NCBI RefSeq assembly: GCF_036962685.1
Contig: NZ_JBALOP010000059.1
Location: forward strand, 1-64,000
Length of the DNA: 64,000 bases
Source: Ferdinandcohnia sp036962685
GTDB lineage: Bacteria; Bacillota; Bacilli; Bacillales; Bacillaceae_L
Direction of reading: 5' to 3'
Shown: positions 26,633-36,014 of the stretch, piece after piece
Numbering within the stretch: position 1 is the first letter of the stretch
Layout: every line of letters starts with the position of its first letter
Notes under the pieces: generated by a model
Told to the model about the DNA's origin: nothing
Databases searched by the model: none
The model's input: only the letters and a program-made list of their open reading frames with translations
Made by a program: the position numbers and the translations under genes

Positions 26633-27448
26633 TTAGTTAAGCCAATTTTGATTTTCCAAATCGTAGGATGGGATTGAGGGATTCAACGCGATTTCGGCCA
26701 GACCCATTACGTCCTCCGAATTCAGCTTTGAGATAAATCCAAGCTCACGTGTAGCATTTTCTGTTGACCATGGTTTATCTTTGTTATCTGAAACGCCATA
26801 ATACGTACCAAACTTGACGGTGGATTGGATGGCTAAATCAAATAACTGGATCACATCCTCGTGACTTAATAATGTTTTATTAGTGCGTGGGATTGTTTGT
26901 AAATCTTTCACTTCATCCCTTCTAACACTGCCAATTCGCAAATTTATAACAGACAGATTGTTTTCTTCCTCAAAGGCTAATATATGGCCGATGTTTTCAG
27001 ATGCCAATTTTAGCGTGCCATATAATGACCTTGAGTAGGGATAATCCTCAACTGTGATTTCACGACTGAGTGCTGAAACTCCATCTTTTTCATAAAAATC
27101 GGTCACATGATTGCTGCTTGCATAGACCACTTTTGGAATTCCAAGCTCAATTGCGGCTTTTAAAATGTAAAAGGATGCAAAAAAATGAATTTCGGTCTTT
27201 TTTCGAAATTGAGCTATTTCTTTAAAATCATTTTTAGTGTTTACATTAAGTAGGTTAATAAGCGCGTCACAGTCAGATGGAATTTTTCTTAAAAGATCGT
27301 CAAAATTTGTTGCATCGACCTCGATGTGGTTTGGGTGTTCGCCTACCTTTTTATCAAGAATGATGATTTCGTGTTTGTCGTTTAGCCCTTCTTCAAGGAT
27401 GGAACCAATTAGACCAGTTCCACCGATGATGGCAACCTTCTTTTTCAA
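26633..27448 (-). CDS. NAD(P)-dependent epimerase/dehydratase (extended SDR)
   Basis: A 271-aa extended short-chain dehydrogenase. The Rossmann glycine motif is GGTGLIGS (about 9-16). VYASSNHVTDFY supplies the Ser and SLYGTLK the catalytic Tyr-xxx-Lys pair (about residues 141-145). It somewhat resembles uronate dehydrogenases and sugar-nucleotide epimerases; substrate not assigned. TTG start at 27448 with AAGGGGAG 8 bases upstream. Monocistronic, beside a tandem-repeat array. Confidence 0.82.
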   Translation of the reverse strand: MKKKVAIIGGTGLIGSILEEGLNDKHEIIILDKKVGEHPNHIEVDATNFDDLLRKIPSDCDALINLLNVNTKNDFKEIAQFRKKTEIHFFASFYILKAAIELGIPKVVYASSNHVTDFYEKDGVSALSREITVEDYPYSRSLYGTLKLASENIGHILAFEEENNLSVINLRIGSVRRDEVKDLQTIPRTNKTLLSHEDVIQLFDLAIQSTVKFGTYYGVSDNKDKPWSTENATRELGFISKLNSEDVMGLAEIALNPSIPSYDLENQNWLN

Positions 27449-27532
27449 TGTATTGCTCCCCTTTTTAACGAGTCATATTTTTTAAAGTTTGTAGTTTTTA
27501 GGAAAACATACATGAAATTAATTTGCTTTGTG

Positions 27533-27749
27533 AGCATAAAGGACGTTTTGACTGTGGTTTCGGTCTGTTTTGGTCTTCATCAGGCTTATGAAGGACATTT
27601 CAACTGTGATTTCGAACTGTTTTGGTCTTCATCGAGCTTATGAAGGACATTTCGACTGTGATTTCGATCTGTTCAGGTCTTCATCAGGCTTATGAAGGAC
27701 ATTTCGACTGTGATTTCGATCTGTTCAGGTCTTCATCAGGCTTATGAAG
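27533..27749. repeat. 52-bp tandem repeat array between the epimerase and the addA-like gene
   Basis: Unit boundaries at 27533, 27585, 27637, 27689 and 27741 are exactly 52 bases apart, giving four units plus a truncated fifth. The third and fourth are almost identical (CTTATGAAGGACATTTCGAC core) and the first is most diverged. Each junction can form a hairpin of GGTCTTCAT with ATGAAGGAC; the last is a perfect 9-bp stem, GGTCTTCAT/ATGAAGACC, at 27729-27753. The remaining bases of this 366-base gene-free stretch show nothing further. Confidence 0.85.
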
Positions 27750-27814
27750 ACCTTACCCATCATCATTTCGTTGCGTTCGGGCTTTCAACTTGCATCCACT
27801 TCAACTTTTTCCAG

Positions 27815-30800
27815 CTAAACCCCGACAATTTTATTCGGAGTGACGAAGTAAAGCTGTTTATCCGCCACACTTTCACCCGTCATTCGTTCCCAAATTTGCT
27901 GGTACAGGTCGATTTGCTTTCGATAGTAATTCGTAAGTTCAGGTAGTTGTCCAATGTCCTTTGGGCGATCTGTTTTGTAATCAACAATCTTCCATGCGCC
28001 ATTTAGCTTGTACACGAGATCAATAATTCCACTTACAAAGATCGATGCTGCATTATCTCCTTTTTCAATCAACTCAAACAAAGAATCACCAGCATCCATT
28101 TTTAGCATAAACGGAACCTCTGTTAAAACATGGTCCGCAATTTGAAGCTCTGCCCAAATCATCGATTGTTTAAATCGGTCGACAGCTTGAGCAACTTCAT
28201 CAAGTCTGCCTAATGAAATTTCATGATTTTTTAACGTTGAGATCATCACTTCTTCAGCTTCTTCCCCTTTGACAATCCTTTCAAACACCTCGTGGATAGC
28301 AGTTCCCCATGCCTTTCCCCCGCCTTCTTCACGCTCAATCCCAAGCGTGAAAATATCCTGTTTGTCTTCAGTCGGACTAAATGTTGAAAAAGATGGTTGT
28401 TTCCGATCATCAATCCAGTCAAGTAATCCCTGTGTTTCTTCTATGAATTCATCGCGCGTTATTATTGAACTCACTACATCTTTTTCCTCATAAAACAGCT
28501 CAGGTACTTCAATATCCCGAAGTCCAGGTATGCCATCAAGAAGTAGATTCCACGGGTTTTTATTATTTTTTGATTCGAATGCACTGATAATCATGGCTTT
28601 CTCCGCTCTTGTTGCTGCAACATACAGAACGCGGGTTTCCTCGGCAAGCAGATACGCTTCCTCTTCATCGAGGTAATCCTCCCAATGTCGCGGCTGTGCA
28701 ACAGTTTTTCTCGCGAAGCCTTGCTTTCTTTCGAACATATAATAACCCGTTGATGATTGTTCTTCACGTCTAATATGGGACCAGATTTTATTGCGAATTT
28801 CTGGTTTTTTCCCAGGATGAGCTAAGAAAACGATAGAAGCCTCCAAACCTTTTGCTTTATGGACATTCATGATTCGTACCGCATTTTCATCTTCCTCAAG
28901 ATTGATGACCTTTGTTTTTTCTTCAATTTGCTTTTTAACAAATTCGACAGCATGACTGAAGGTTGTTGCCTCGTCTTCCTCTTTACCACGCATTGCTTCA
29001 ATAATTTGCAAAAGATTCGTAGCTTCTCGTTTTCCATAGCTTTTAGCTAGAAACAATGGGTACAGCCCGATATCCTCGATTATTTTTTCAATGACCACTA
29101 CTGGTGAAAAGGATGTTTTCCACTTTGCATATTGTTTGAGCTTTGATAGCGCCCCTTCAATATGCCGCTTCGTACCCTCATTTACGTTTTTCGGAGTCTG
29201 GGCATACATGAAAAAAGCTCCCCCTGTTTGACCCCATTGATAAAGCTCTTCATCACTAATGCCAAACCAAATACTTCGTAATGCCGCTACCAAAGCAACT
29301 TGATCGGTCGGATCAACCAGAGCTTCAAGAAGTCGAATAAGATCCTGAAATTCAAGAATTGTACCAATTTCCATTTCCCCGCTGACGCTAACGGGGATTC
29401 CCGTTTCTTCAAGTTTTTTGGCATACACATCCATTCCGTCTTTTTGCCTTGTTAAAATCATAAATTCTCGTGGCTCATGACCTTCATTTATTAATTTTTG
29501 TATGTATGCCGTGATACATGTTGCATCTTCCTCAACCGTGATTGTTTTATTTTTCGCGAATTCGTCTGCTAAAACTAGCCTTTTAATCCCAGTAAAATCA
29601 GAGCTACTTGCTTCCTTATAGGAAGAGAGCGGTCGATAGGCAGCCTGGTGAACCGTCTCTTCTGCTGGCAGCTGCTCCTGAAATACTTGATTCAATAAGC
29701 TTGTTACGGTATCAACAGTTCTAAAATTCATGATTAACTGAAGCACTTCTCCGCCATGGGCTTCAATCAATTCCTTCACGAGATTGTAAATATCAATATC
29801 CGCTCTTCGGAACCGATAAATCGCTTGCTTCGGGTCCCCCACAACAAATAGCGAACCGGGACGTGGTTTGCACTTTGTCCAATTTTGTTCCGTGATATCC
29901 TCGCCCGTTAAATAAAACATAATCTCCGCTTGAATTGGATCGGTATCTTGAAATTCGTCCACAAGCAGCCTTTTATATTTACCTTGAAAATACGCACGCA
30001 CTTCTGGATTATCTTTTAAAAGTGCAGCAGTTCTCATTAACAAATCCTGAAAATTCATTAACGAGCGTTCCTGCTTTATTTTTTCATACTCTGACAATGC
30101 TCCTTGAAACAAATCAATCACAAATGGGTGGCAATATTCACTCCATCGTACAAGCAATGGCTGGATATGAGCCTCGAAAAAATCTGAGATTCGCGCATGA
30201 TATTCCTTTGCATCCTCTTTTGACGACCATTTATACTGGGTAACCGTCAATTTTTTATCAAACAACTGAAAAATCTTAATCTTTAATGCATCCGTTTTGT
30301 CATCGTATTTCACATGACGGAGGGCATCTTCAATTGCTTCCTGAAGATTATCAGGACCTTTTGGAATATCCTTCGGAATGCAGCGACTTGCTTCGTTTAA
30401 TAGCTGAATGAAACGACGAAACACCTCATCGAGATTTGGCTTTTCAATCACTTCACTCGCCCATTCCACATCAGGGTAGTTCTTCATTTGGCAAAAGCGC
30501 TCCAATAAATCTTTTTCCTGAAGCCCTAAATCCTTCATTATTCTTGATTTCTGTGGATGATCCTGTTCGAGCTTCTGCGTATAAACAAACCAAGCTGCTT
30601 CGGCAATTTTATCATCCTCCGTATCCTCAAGCTCTGAAAAATGGACATCAATCCCCGCTTCAACAGGCCGCTCCCGTAGTAAACGTGCACAAAAGGAATG
30701 CACCGTTCCGATAAACGATTGTTCGATGTTTTGTAAGGCTTCCTCGAGTAGATATTTCAAGTCAAGATCTGTTTCTTCTTTAAAATTTTTCTCAAGAACG

Positions 30801-31018
30801 GTTAAAAAACGTGTTTTAAGCTCATCTGCTGCTTTTTTGGTAAAGGTAATCGCGACAATCTCATCAATTTTTGCAGAGCCTGTGTAAATCAGGTTCACCA
30901 TTCGGTCAACAAGACTCGTTGTTTTTCCCGATCCAGCCCCAGCTTCTACAAGAAAATTTTTACCTAGAACAGTTGTTATTTTATCTCTTGCCTCCTGATC
31001 GACAATCACTTTAGTCAT
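27815..31018 (-). CDS. AddA/RecB-like UvrD-family helicase with C-terminal nuclease
   Basis: A 1067-aa superfamily 1 helicase-nuclease. Walker A is AGAGSGKT (26-33), motif Ia ITFTKKAADELK and motif II LLVDEFQDTDPIQ (near 350). Later motifs include GDPKQAIYRFRRAD and VLYVAATRAEKAM. A RecB-type nuclease follows: AWGTAIHEVFE, then GIIDLVYK and IVDYKTDR (near 1010). It is shorter than canonical AddA (about 1230 aa), and its RecB-like VEAGAGSGKT start differs from the AAAAGSGKT I recall for B. subtilis AddA. It overlaps the upstream subunit gene by 8 bases. Probably a second, divergent AddAB-type system for DNA end resection or defence. Confidence 0.85.
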   Translation of the reverse strand: MTKVIVDQEARDKITTVLGKNFLVEAGAGSGKTTSLVDRMVNLIYTGSAKIDEIVAITFTKKAADELKTRFLTVLEKNFKEETDLDLKYLLEEALQNIEQSFIGTVHSFCARLLRERPVEAGIDVHFSELEDTEDDKIAEAAWFVYTQKLEQDHPQKSRIMKDLGLQEKDLLERFCQMKNYPDVEWASEVIEKPNLDEVFRRFIQLLNEASRCIPKDIPKGPDNLQEAIEDALRHVKYDDKTDALKIKIFQLFDKKLTVTQYKWSSKEDAKEYHARISDFFEAHIQPLLVRWSEYCHPFVIDLFQGALSEYEKIKQERSLMNFQDLLMRTAALLKDNPEVRAYFQGKYKRLLVDEFQDTDPIQAEIMFYLTGEDITEQNWTKCKPRPGSLFVVGDPKQAIYRFRRADIDIYNLVKELIEAHGGEVLQLIMNFRTVDTVTSLLNQVFQEQLPAEETVHQAAYRPLSSYKEASSSDFTGIKRLVLADEFAKNKTITVEEDATCITAYIQKLINEGHEPREFMILTRQKDGMDVYAKKLEETGIPVSVSGEMEIGTILEFQDLIRLLEALVDPTDQVALVAALRSIWFGISDEELYQWGQTGGAFFMYAQTPKNVNEGTKRHIEGALSKLKQYAKWKTSFSPVVVIEKIIEDIGLYPLFLAKSYGKREATNLLQIIEAMRGKEEDEATTFSHAVEFVKKQIEEKTKVINLEEDENAVRIMNVHKAKGLEASIVFLAHPGKKPEIRNKIWSHIRREEQSSTGYYMFERKQGFARKTVAQPRHWEDYLDEEEAYLLAEETRVLYVAATRAEKAMIISAFESKNNKNPWNLLLDGIPGLRDIEVPELFYEEKDVVSSIITRDEFIEETQGLLDWIDDRKQPSFSTFSPTEDKQDIFTLGIEREEGGGKAWGTAIHEVFERIVKGEEAEEVMISTLKNHEISLGRLDEVAQAVDRFKQSMIWAELQIADHVLTEVPFMLKMDAGDSLFELIEKGDNAASIFVSGIIDLVYKLNGAWKIVDYKTDRPKDIGQLPELTNYYRKQIDLYQQIWERMTGESVADKQLYFVTPNKIVGV

Positions 31019-33947
31019 AGGCGCGCACCCCCTTAAAGCTTTTTAGTCCCTCAGCTGTTTCATCTTGTTGCTTTTGTTTTAATGCATCTTTATCATACGT
31101 AGAACGTCTGCATATATTTTTAAACTCACAGAATTTACATTCCTTCTCATCATCTGTCATCGTAAAATGACCATGCTCCACAATCGAAAGAAGCTTGTCT
31201 AAAATGTCTTTACCATTAGTCCGAGTTGTTTCCTCTTGCTCACGTACAAAGCGTTTTCCCGCTCCTTTTCGGGTTGGAAATAGATAGGAACTCTTTCTAA
31301 CCGCGCCCGTCTCCATTCCCAAATGGGCCTCGATCGCTAACGTATAAAGGAGATGCTGCAGCTGTCTTCCACCTTTAAAAAATCCCCTCGTGTGATAGCC
31401 CCAACTGCTTCCCGTTTTATAATCAATAATATGGTAGAAGCCATCAGGAAGCCGGTCGATTCTGTCGATAATGCCCCTTACATGAACCGTTCCAGATGGA
31501 AGCTCAATCACAGCTGGTGCGTCTTCTCCAAACGAATATTCAAAATACAATGGTTCACCCAGCTCACTATTCTCCTCTTCAATTTTCAAAAAGGTCTCAC
31601 ACGACTCGATGATTTCCTCTGACTCTAGTCTTTCCGTTCGTAGATTTGGTGGTGGAACAACTGTTTTTACATATTCCAGCCTTTTTTTCGCAATCCTGGT
31701 TAGAAGGTCAATATGCATTGAATAGGAAGGCCTTTCCTGACGTTCTTTGATCTTTTGATAAAATTTCTCAAAAATTTCGTGCAGCAACGTTCCCCTCGTT
31801 TTGGCGTCTAACCATTTCGTCGGGTCATAGGTAACATCCTCATTTACTTTTAATCGCAGCACATTTTCTAAAAAATAGGCATAGGGACATTTCGCGATTT
31901 TCTCTAACTTCCCGGCGGAAATTGTAATCTCCGGATTTTTGCGGGGATCAAACCCGGTCGTATCACTTTCAATTTTTCCTTCATACACTGTAAATGCTGG
32001 ATCCTGCCTCATTTTCTCCGCATGAAGGCCTCTCGTAATATTCTTAAAATCGGCTAAGAAAGATTTGTCCAGCTGGCTATTTTGAAAGTTTGTGATTTTT
32101 CCATACCACCAGTCTTTGTTTTCGAGTGGATGGTTTCGGTTTGCAACTGGGACGTTCTGTAGTAGCGTCTTAAAATCTGCTGAAAGATCACCTGTTTGAA
32201 TCCGATAGCATTGCAAAAATAAATAAGCGGGTGTAATGGCTCGGTTTTCATTTAAATCGAATCTACAGTAACTAGCAGTAATCTCATTTTTCCCTGCAGA
32301 AGCTAGTAGCTGTAACAAGGAATATAGATTGCTTTTTGACCTTTCTTTTTCTAAAGGCAGGAACCGTCCTAGTTTTTCTCTTTCAGTATCAAGTAAAAGT
32401 GGATCTTCTCCTGACTTTCCCGGAAAACGCCCGTTGTCCATCCCCACTATAAACAAATGCTCACGATTCAAGTAGAGCCCATTTTTATAGGATGAAATAT
32501 GTAAATAACCGGGCTTTGGACCCGACTGGCCAATGCGAATGGAAAGAAAATCTTCCTCGAATTTTTGTAGGGCATTTGTTATGGCTTCATTGGTATATGG
32601 AAGCACAGCCTCGATTCGTTCAAGCAATGCTTCTTTCGCCGCTTGGTCAAACCCTGAAGAAACCTTACAATAGTTCTCCAGAAAATACTTGATTGTTTTT
32701 AGCAGGTCTCCATAAATAATGGTCCCGTCGGATATGGTATTTGGCGTATTTTTCAAAGTAGTCGAAAACCATTTTAATAACCATTGATATTCACCAATGC
32801 GGTTATCTGAATCAGGTAGTTCAGTGATTTTAGCCTTGATTTGTGTAAGATAACGCTCCTTTCCCCAGCCGATGTTTGCTCCACGGAGTAGCGTCGCCCA
32901 TTTTCTTTTTGATGGTGCTTCCTCTCCCATATCTAGCAAATTTTCCTGCAGAAGCTTTAAAAAAGCTTGTACACTATAAAAATCTTTCATCCAAGCTAAG
33001 ATTCCAGCAACCATTTTTCCGGGTCTCGTAAATCCAATCGGTATCCCTTCCCCAAAGGTCACAGGTATTTGTAATCGTTCTGCTTCGTGATACATGGCTG
33101 TTACATATTTTGCGCTCGAGGTGTAAAAGATTGCAGCCTCATCAAACCGAATCCCTTTTTCCTTGATTCGAAATATAACCTCCTTAAGTTCCATTTCCTC
33201 TGTTTTTGCAGAAAAAAGCGACAGTGTCGGAACGGTTGTAGGTGAATTCTCCACATCAAACAAATAGCTTAGTGGCGTTTCATCCCTGAAAATCACCTTT
33301 GAAAATGGTGAACTCTCAGGCACAGCAATACCTCGTACTACTTCCATTGGTAAATAAAAGTAGTTTGTTGGAAGGGCAGTTTTTAAAAATTCAACCTGAA
33401 CGTACGCTAGCCTTAAGTTGCTTTGCAAAATAAAGATCTGATTTCTAGAATGATATTTTCCTAGGACATTCCGATAAAGATCCGCTTCATCGACCAGTTT
33501 ATATTTTTGAAGCAGTTGTTCGTAAGCCTCTAAAATGAGGATCATATCTTCGCCTTTATCGGACGAAACAAATTGTTCTCTTGAAAGTGTGCTGCCTATG
33601 TATCCAGCAAGGCGAAGCAGCTTTACAGTCTGATACATGCTTTGACTTAAGGCTGGTGTGATTTCGACCTCGTGAAAATATTTTAGGCTTTGCTTACGTT
33701 CAGTTAATAGGGTATACATCAAATGAGCGCCAAGTGGGTCGCTTATCAGTTGATTTTGTTGGTATGATGTCGTATCGAGCGCAAGATCCTTGACCGTTTT
33801 GATTTTGATATTAATGGCATGATTGTTTTTTTGAGAAAACTGCCTTAAAATTTGTTCACCTATCATATATGAATCCACAAGTAGAATTTTTTCTGTTAAA
33901 AAGTGCTGTTTGCATATGGTTTCGAGTTGTTTGATAAGAACTTCCAT
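31011..33947 (-). CDS. AddB-like PD-(D/E)XK nuclease subunit
   Basis: A 978-aa partner of the helicase gene. The N-terminal part resembles an inactivated helicase: no Walker A is visible. The C-terminal nuclease has GTLLHEIFEKFY, GIIDRID and IIDYKTGS (near 840). Cysteines CPYAYF (near 686) and ECKFCEFKNIC (near 938) match the four-Cys Fe-S staple of AddB. ATG at 33947 is chosen: AAGGAGAG is 8 bases away, while the upstream in-frame ATG at 34046 lies inside the cutC terminator. Canonical AddB is about 1160 aa, so this is short. Order B then A is as in canonical addBA. Confidence 0.82.
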   Translation of the reverse strand: MEVLIKQLETICKQHFLTEKILLVDSYMIGEQILRQFSQKNNHAINIKIKTVKDLALDTTSYQQNQLISDPLGAHLMYTLLTERKQSLKYFHEVEITPALSQSMYQTVKLLRLAGYIGSTLSREQFVSSDKGEDMILILEAYEQLLQKYKLVDEADLYRNVLGKYHSRNQIFILQSNLRLAYVQVEFLKTALPTNYFYLPMEVVRGIAVPESSPFSKVIFRDETPLSYLFDVENSPTTVPTLSLFSAKTEEMELKEVIFRIKEKGIRFDEAAIFYTSSAKYVTAMYHEAERLQIPVTFGEGIPIGFTRPGKMVAGILAWMKDFYSVQAFLKLLQENLLDMGEEAPSKRKWATLLRGANIGWGKERYLTQIKAKITELPDSDNRIGEYQWLLKWFSTTLKNTPNTISDGTIIYGDLLKTIKYFLENYCKVSSGFDQAAKEALLERIEAVLPYTNEAITNALQKFEEDFLSIRIGQSGPKPGYLHISSYKNGLYLNREHLFIVGMDNGRFPGKSGEDPLLLDTEREKLGRFLPLEKERSKSNLYSLLQLLASAGKNEITASYCRFDLNENRAITPAYLFLQCYRIQTGDLSADFKTLLQNVPVANRNHPLENKDWWYGKITNFQNSQLDKSFLADFKNITRGLHAEKMRQDPAFTVYEGKIESDTTGFDPRKNPEITISAGKLEKIAKCPYAYFLENVLRLKVNEDVTYDPTKWLDAKTRGTLLHEIFEKFYQKIKERQERPSYSMHIDLLTRIAKKRLEYVKTVVPPPNLRTERLESEEIIESCETFLKIEEENSELGEPLYFEYSFGEDAPAVIELPSGTVHVRGIIDRIDRLPDGFYHIIDYKTGSSWGYHTRGFFKGGRQLQHLLYTLAIEAHLGMETGAVRKSSYLFPTRKGAGKRFVREQEETTRTNGKDILDKLLSIVEHGHFTMTDDEKECKFCEFKNICRRSTYDKDALKQKQQDETAEGLKSFKGVRAYD

Positions 33948-34034
33948 TGGTTTCACTCTCCTTTTGGGTGAATTTGGGGCGTCATGGTTGCGCATTTTTG
34001 TTTCTATCTGCGTGAACCGTTTTTGCAAAAATAA

Positions 34035-34066
34035 AAGGACGTCCAAATCTACATTCAGACATCCTT
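34035..34066 (-). terminator. Terminator of cutC
   Basis: AAGGACGTC (34035-34043) pairs with GACATCCTT (34058-34066), with one G-U pair in the minus-strand RNA. The minus strand continues TTATTTTTG. Confidence 0.7.
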
Positions 34067-34072
34067 GTTGTG

Positions 34073-34762
34073 TTAGTTTAAAATTTCTCTTATCTTTTTT
34101 ATAGTATTCCCATTTATTGGTTCACTAAACTTCCCATTTACACGTACCGCCGATCCGAAATGGTATTCAGTTGCGTGAACTTTTTCATGAAGCTCTGCTA
34201 TATTGTCTGGTGATAGACCAGAACCTGGCATAATCACCGGTGATGGGTTTTCACCCGAGAGTGCCAGCATCGCCTTTAGATTTTCGACACCATCTAATGC
34301 CTTTGGCGCTCCCCCCGATGTTAACACTGTTTGAATCGAATCACTGTATTTTTGAAGGGTTTTATAGGCTTCGAGAATATCCTTCGCCTCATCAACTGCA
34401 CGATGGAAGGTAATCTTCATTCCACCAGCAATCTCAATGACCTTTTCAAGAAAAACTTCATCAATTTCTCCATTTTCAGTTAAAGACCCAAACACAATTC
34501 CAGCTGCCCCAAGTTCCTTACATACTATTACATCCTCTAAAATAACTCGCTTGTCATCTTCCGAGTACGTAAACGAGTAGCCGTGAGGACGGACCATGAC
34601 ATGAACAGGAATTGACACCGCTTGGACAACATCTTTAATAACACCATAGGAAGGTGTTAAACCTCCTTCCGTCATCGCGGTTACCAACTCCAAACGGTTT
34701 GCACCATTCTGCTCAGCTAGTTTTGCATCCTCGCTATTTTGTACAATAACTTCTATTAACAT
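34073..34762 (-). CDS. cutC: CutC family protein
   Basis: A 229-aa TIM-barrel protein. Typical blocks: IEVIVQNSEDAKLAEQNGANRLEL (about 3-26), GGLTPSYG, VHVMVRPHGYSFTYS and TFHRAVDE, and a C-terminal HFGSAVR. The family was named for copper tolerance, but a direct role in copper binding is disputed; an enzymatic role is equally possible. Length is slightly below the E. coli protein. Start ATG with a modest GGAAG site. Monocistronic. Confidence 0.9.
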   Translation of the reverse strand: MLIEVIVQNSEDAKLAEQNGANRLELVTAMTEGGLTPSYGVIKDVVQAVSIPVHVMVRPHGYSFTYSEDDKRVILEDVIVCKELGAAGIVFGSLTENGEIDEVFLEKVIEIAGGMKITFHRAVDEAKDILEAYKTLQKYSDSIQTVLTSGGAPKALDGVENLKAMLALSGENPSPVIMPGSGLSPDNIAELHEKVHATEYHFGSAVRVNGKFSEPINGNTIKKIREILN

Positions 34763-34788
34763 TGTTGTCTTCCTACTTTCGTTCTGAA

Positions 34789-34846
34789 ACCATGGGGACG
34801 ATTCTTGTGGTACCTATTAAGGAACCGAAAGAACCGTACCCATGGT
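34789..34846. repeat. REPIN-like inverted repeat, copy A (degenerate)
   Basis: ACCATGGGGACGATTC opens and GAACCGTACCCATGGT closes a short inverted repeat. Each arm has one change from the GGACGGTTC/GAACCGTCC core seen in copies B to D. It lies 15 bases 3' of the minus-strand DUF1648 gene. Confidence 0.75.
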
Positions 34847-34861
34847 AACTCATTTTTTACG

Positions 34862-35350
34862 TTACTTAATCATCTTGTACATATAATAACCCATTGGTCC
34901 AAAAATAGACAGGAGTAGTCCAATCATATACCCCATGCCTAACCCTTCTTTACCTTGAGCGACATTTACCATTTCCCAAGCACCAATTGCCAAAAAGAAA
35001 GTAAGAAAAAAATTCATCACAATAAGCATTTTTCGAGAGATTCTATACATACCTTCCGCATTTTCATTCGTAATCTTTACAGGGTAATTATGAATATGTG
35101 GAAACTTACTTAAAATAAACATCAATTTAAATAAAAAGGTTGCGATAATTGGCAGAATGAGGGCACTCGCTTTTCCACCCCACCTGTCAGGCTCCCCCGC
35201 AAAATTAAAATGGGTCGGTACTCGGTCTGGAATCTCATTCCAATTCACGATGATAAATACATATATGCCTACTAAAAATAGGATTGAAAGCAGCTCCAAT
35301 ATTTTTTCTGATATGGTTTTCGGTAACTTCAATACTGGCTTGTCAGACAA
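34862..35350 (-). CDS. DUF1648-domain membrane protein (SdpI-like)
   Basis: About 162 aa with four likely membrane helices. The DUF1648 signature IPDRVPTHFNFAGEPDRWG lies between helices 1 and 2. SdpI relatives act as immunity or signalling membrane proteins; no toxin partner is seen here. TTG at 35350 is preferred, with AAGGGG about 9 bases before it. A longer reading from ATG 35404 lacks a ribosome site, though it begins just after the lipoprotein stop and cannot be excluded. Likely co-transcribed with the lipoprotein gene. Confidence 0.7.
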   Translation of the reverse strand: MSDKPVLKLPKTISEKILELLSILFLVGIYVFIIVNWNEIPDRVPTHFNFAGEPDRWGGKASALILPIIATFLFKLMFILSKFPHIHNYPVKITNENAEGMYRISRKMLIVMNFFLTFFLAIGAWEMVNVAQGKEGLGMGYMIGLLLSIFGPMGYYMYKMIK

Positions 35351-35405
35351 AAAAACCACCCCTTCATACCTTTTAATACGAAGAAGGAGTGGGATGGGTT
35401 TCATT

Positions 35406-35900
35406 TTATGAGAATAATTTCAGCAATTTGTTCAATGTTGTTTCTTCAAAATCCTTAACAGCTGTCAAATAAGGTAAGGTCATCTCTTCTATTTGATTAT
35501 CCCAGCTAAGAACAAGTGGGATTGGACCTGTTATTGTGCCATCCTCTAGAATAATCGTTTCAAGATAGTTTAATAGCAGTGTCCGGTCGATAACGGCTTC
35601 ACCTGTGCCATCGGTTGTTAATTCAATTGTCCCCGAAATTGAAGTCCCTTGAATTTGAAAGGCAACCTCACTTGGAATCGGAGATCCAACCTCATTGTAT
35701 GTAAGTTTGAGAATGTCAGGTGGTGTCTCTATCATTTCACTATAATTAATGTACTGAAGTTGAGCAGACCATGTCTTGATTGTTTCCGGTGTCTCCACAG
35801 GTTTAAACACAACCATTTCATACCATTTCATCTCTTCCTTATTACACCCAGCAAGTAAAATCATGATGAGAACGAACGATATTACCTTTAACAGTTTCAA
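35406..35900 (-). CDS. Lipoprotein of unknown function
   Basis: A 164-aa protein with a lipoprotein signal peptide and lipobox LLAGC (cysteine at 19). The remainder is a beta-rich extracellular domain with no recognised family. TTG start preceded by GGGGGA. The DUF1648 gene follows 55 bases later (or 1 base with the longer start), so the pair is probably an operon. Confidence 0.75.
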   Translation of the reverse strand: MKLLKVISFVLIMILLAGCNKEEMKWYEMVVFKPVETPETIKTWSAQLQYINYSEMIETPPDILKLTYNEVGSPIPSEVAFQIQGTSISGTIELTTDGTGEAVIDRTLLLNYLETIILEDGTITGPIPLVLSWDNQIEEMTLPYLTAVKDFEETTLNKLLKLFS

Positions 35901-35926
35901 TTTCTCATCCCCCTTTTGAAAAGCTT

Positions 35927-36012
35927 GGAACCACGGGAACCATGAGGACGGTTCCTGTGGTCCCCCAACATAGAATTCCTTAAGGAACCAGGAGAACCGT
36001 CCCTCTGGTCCC
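35927..36012. repeat. REPIN-like inverted repeat, copy B
   Basis: GGAACCACGGGAACCATGAG leads into GGACGGTTCCTGTGGTCCC; after a short spacer AAGGAACCAGGAGAACCGTCC and CTCTGGTCCC follow. The GGACGGTTC and GAACCGTCC arms are exact complements. It ends 2 bases before the stop codon of the minus-strand permease gene. Confidence 0.85.
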
Positions 36013-36014
36013 TG

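Noticed and set aside
27533..27749. CRISPR array
   Set aside because: Units are contiguous tandem copies with no unique spacers, and no cas genes occur in the window. The same holds for the arrays at 50.4 and 62.9 kb.
27692..27946. 84-codon plus-strand open frame starting in the 52-bp array
   Set aside because: Half of it is repeat sequence and the rest is antisense to the addA-like gene; no ribosome site.
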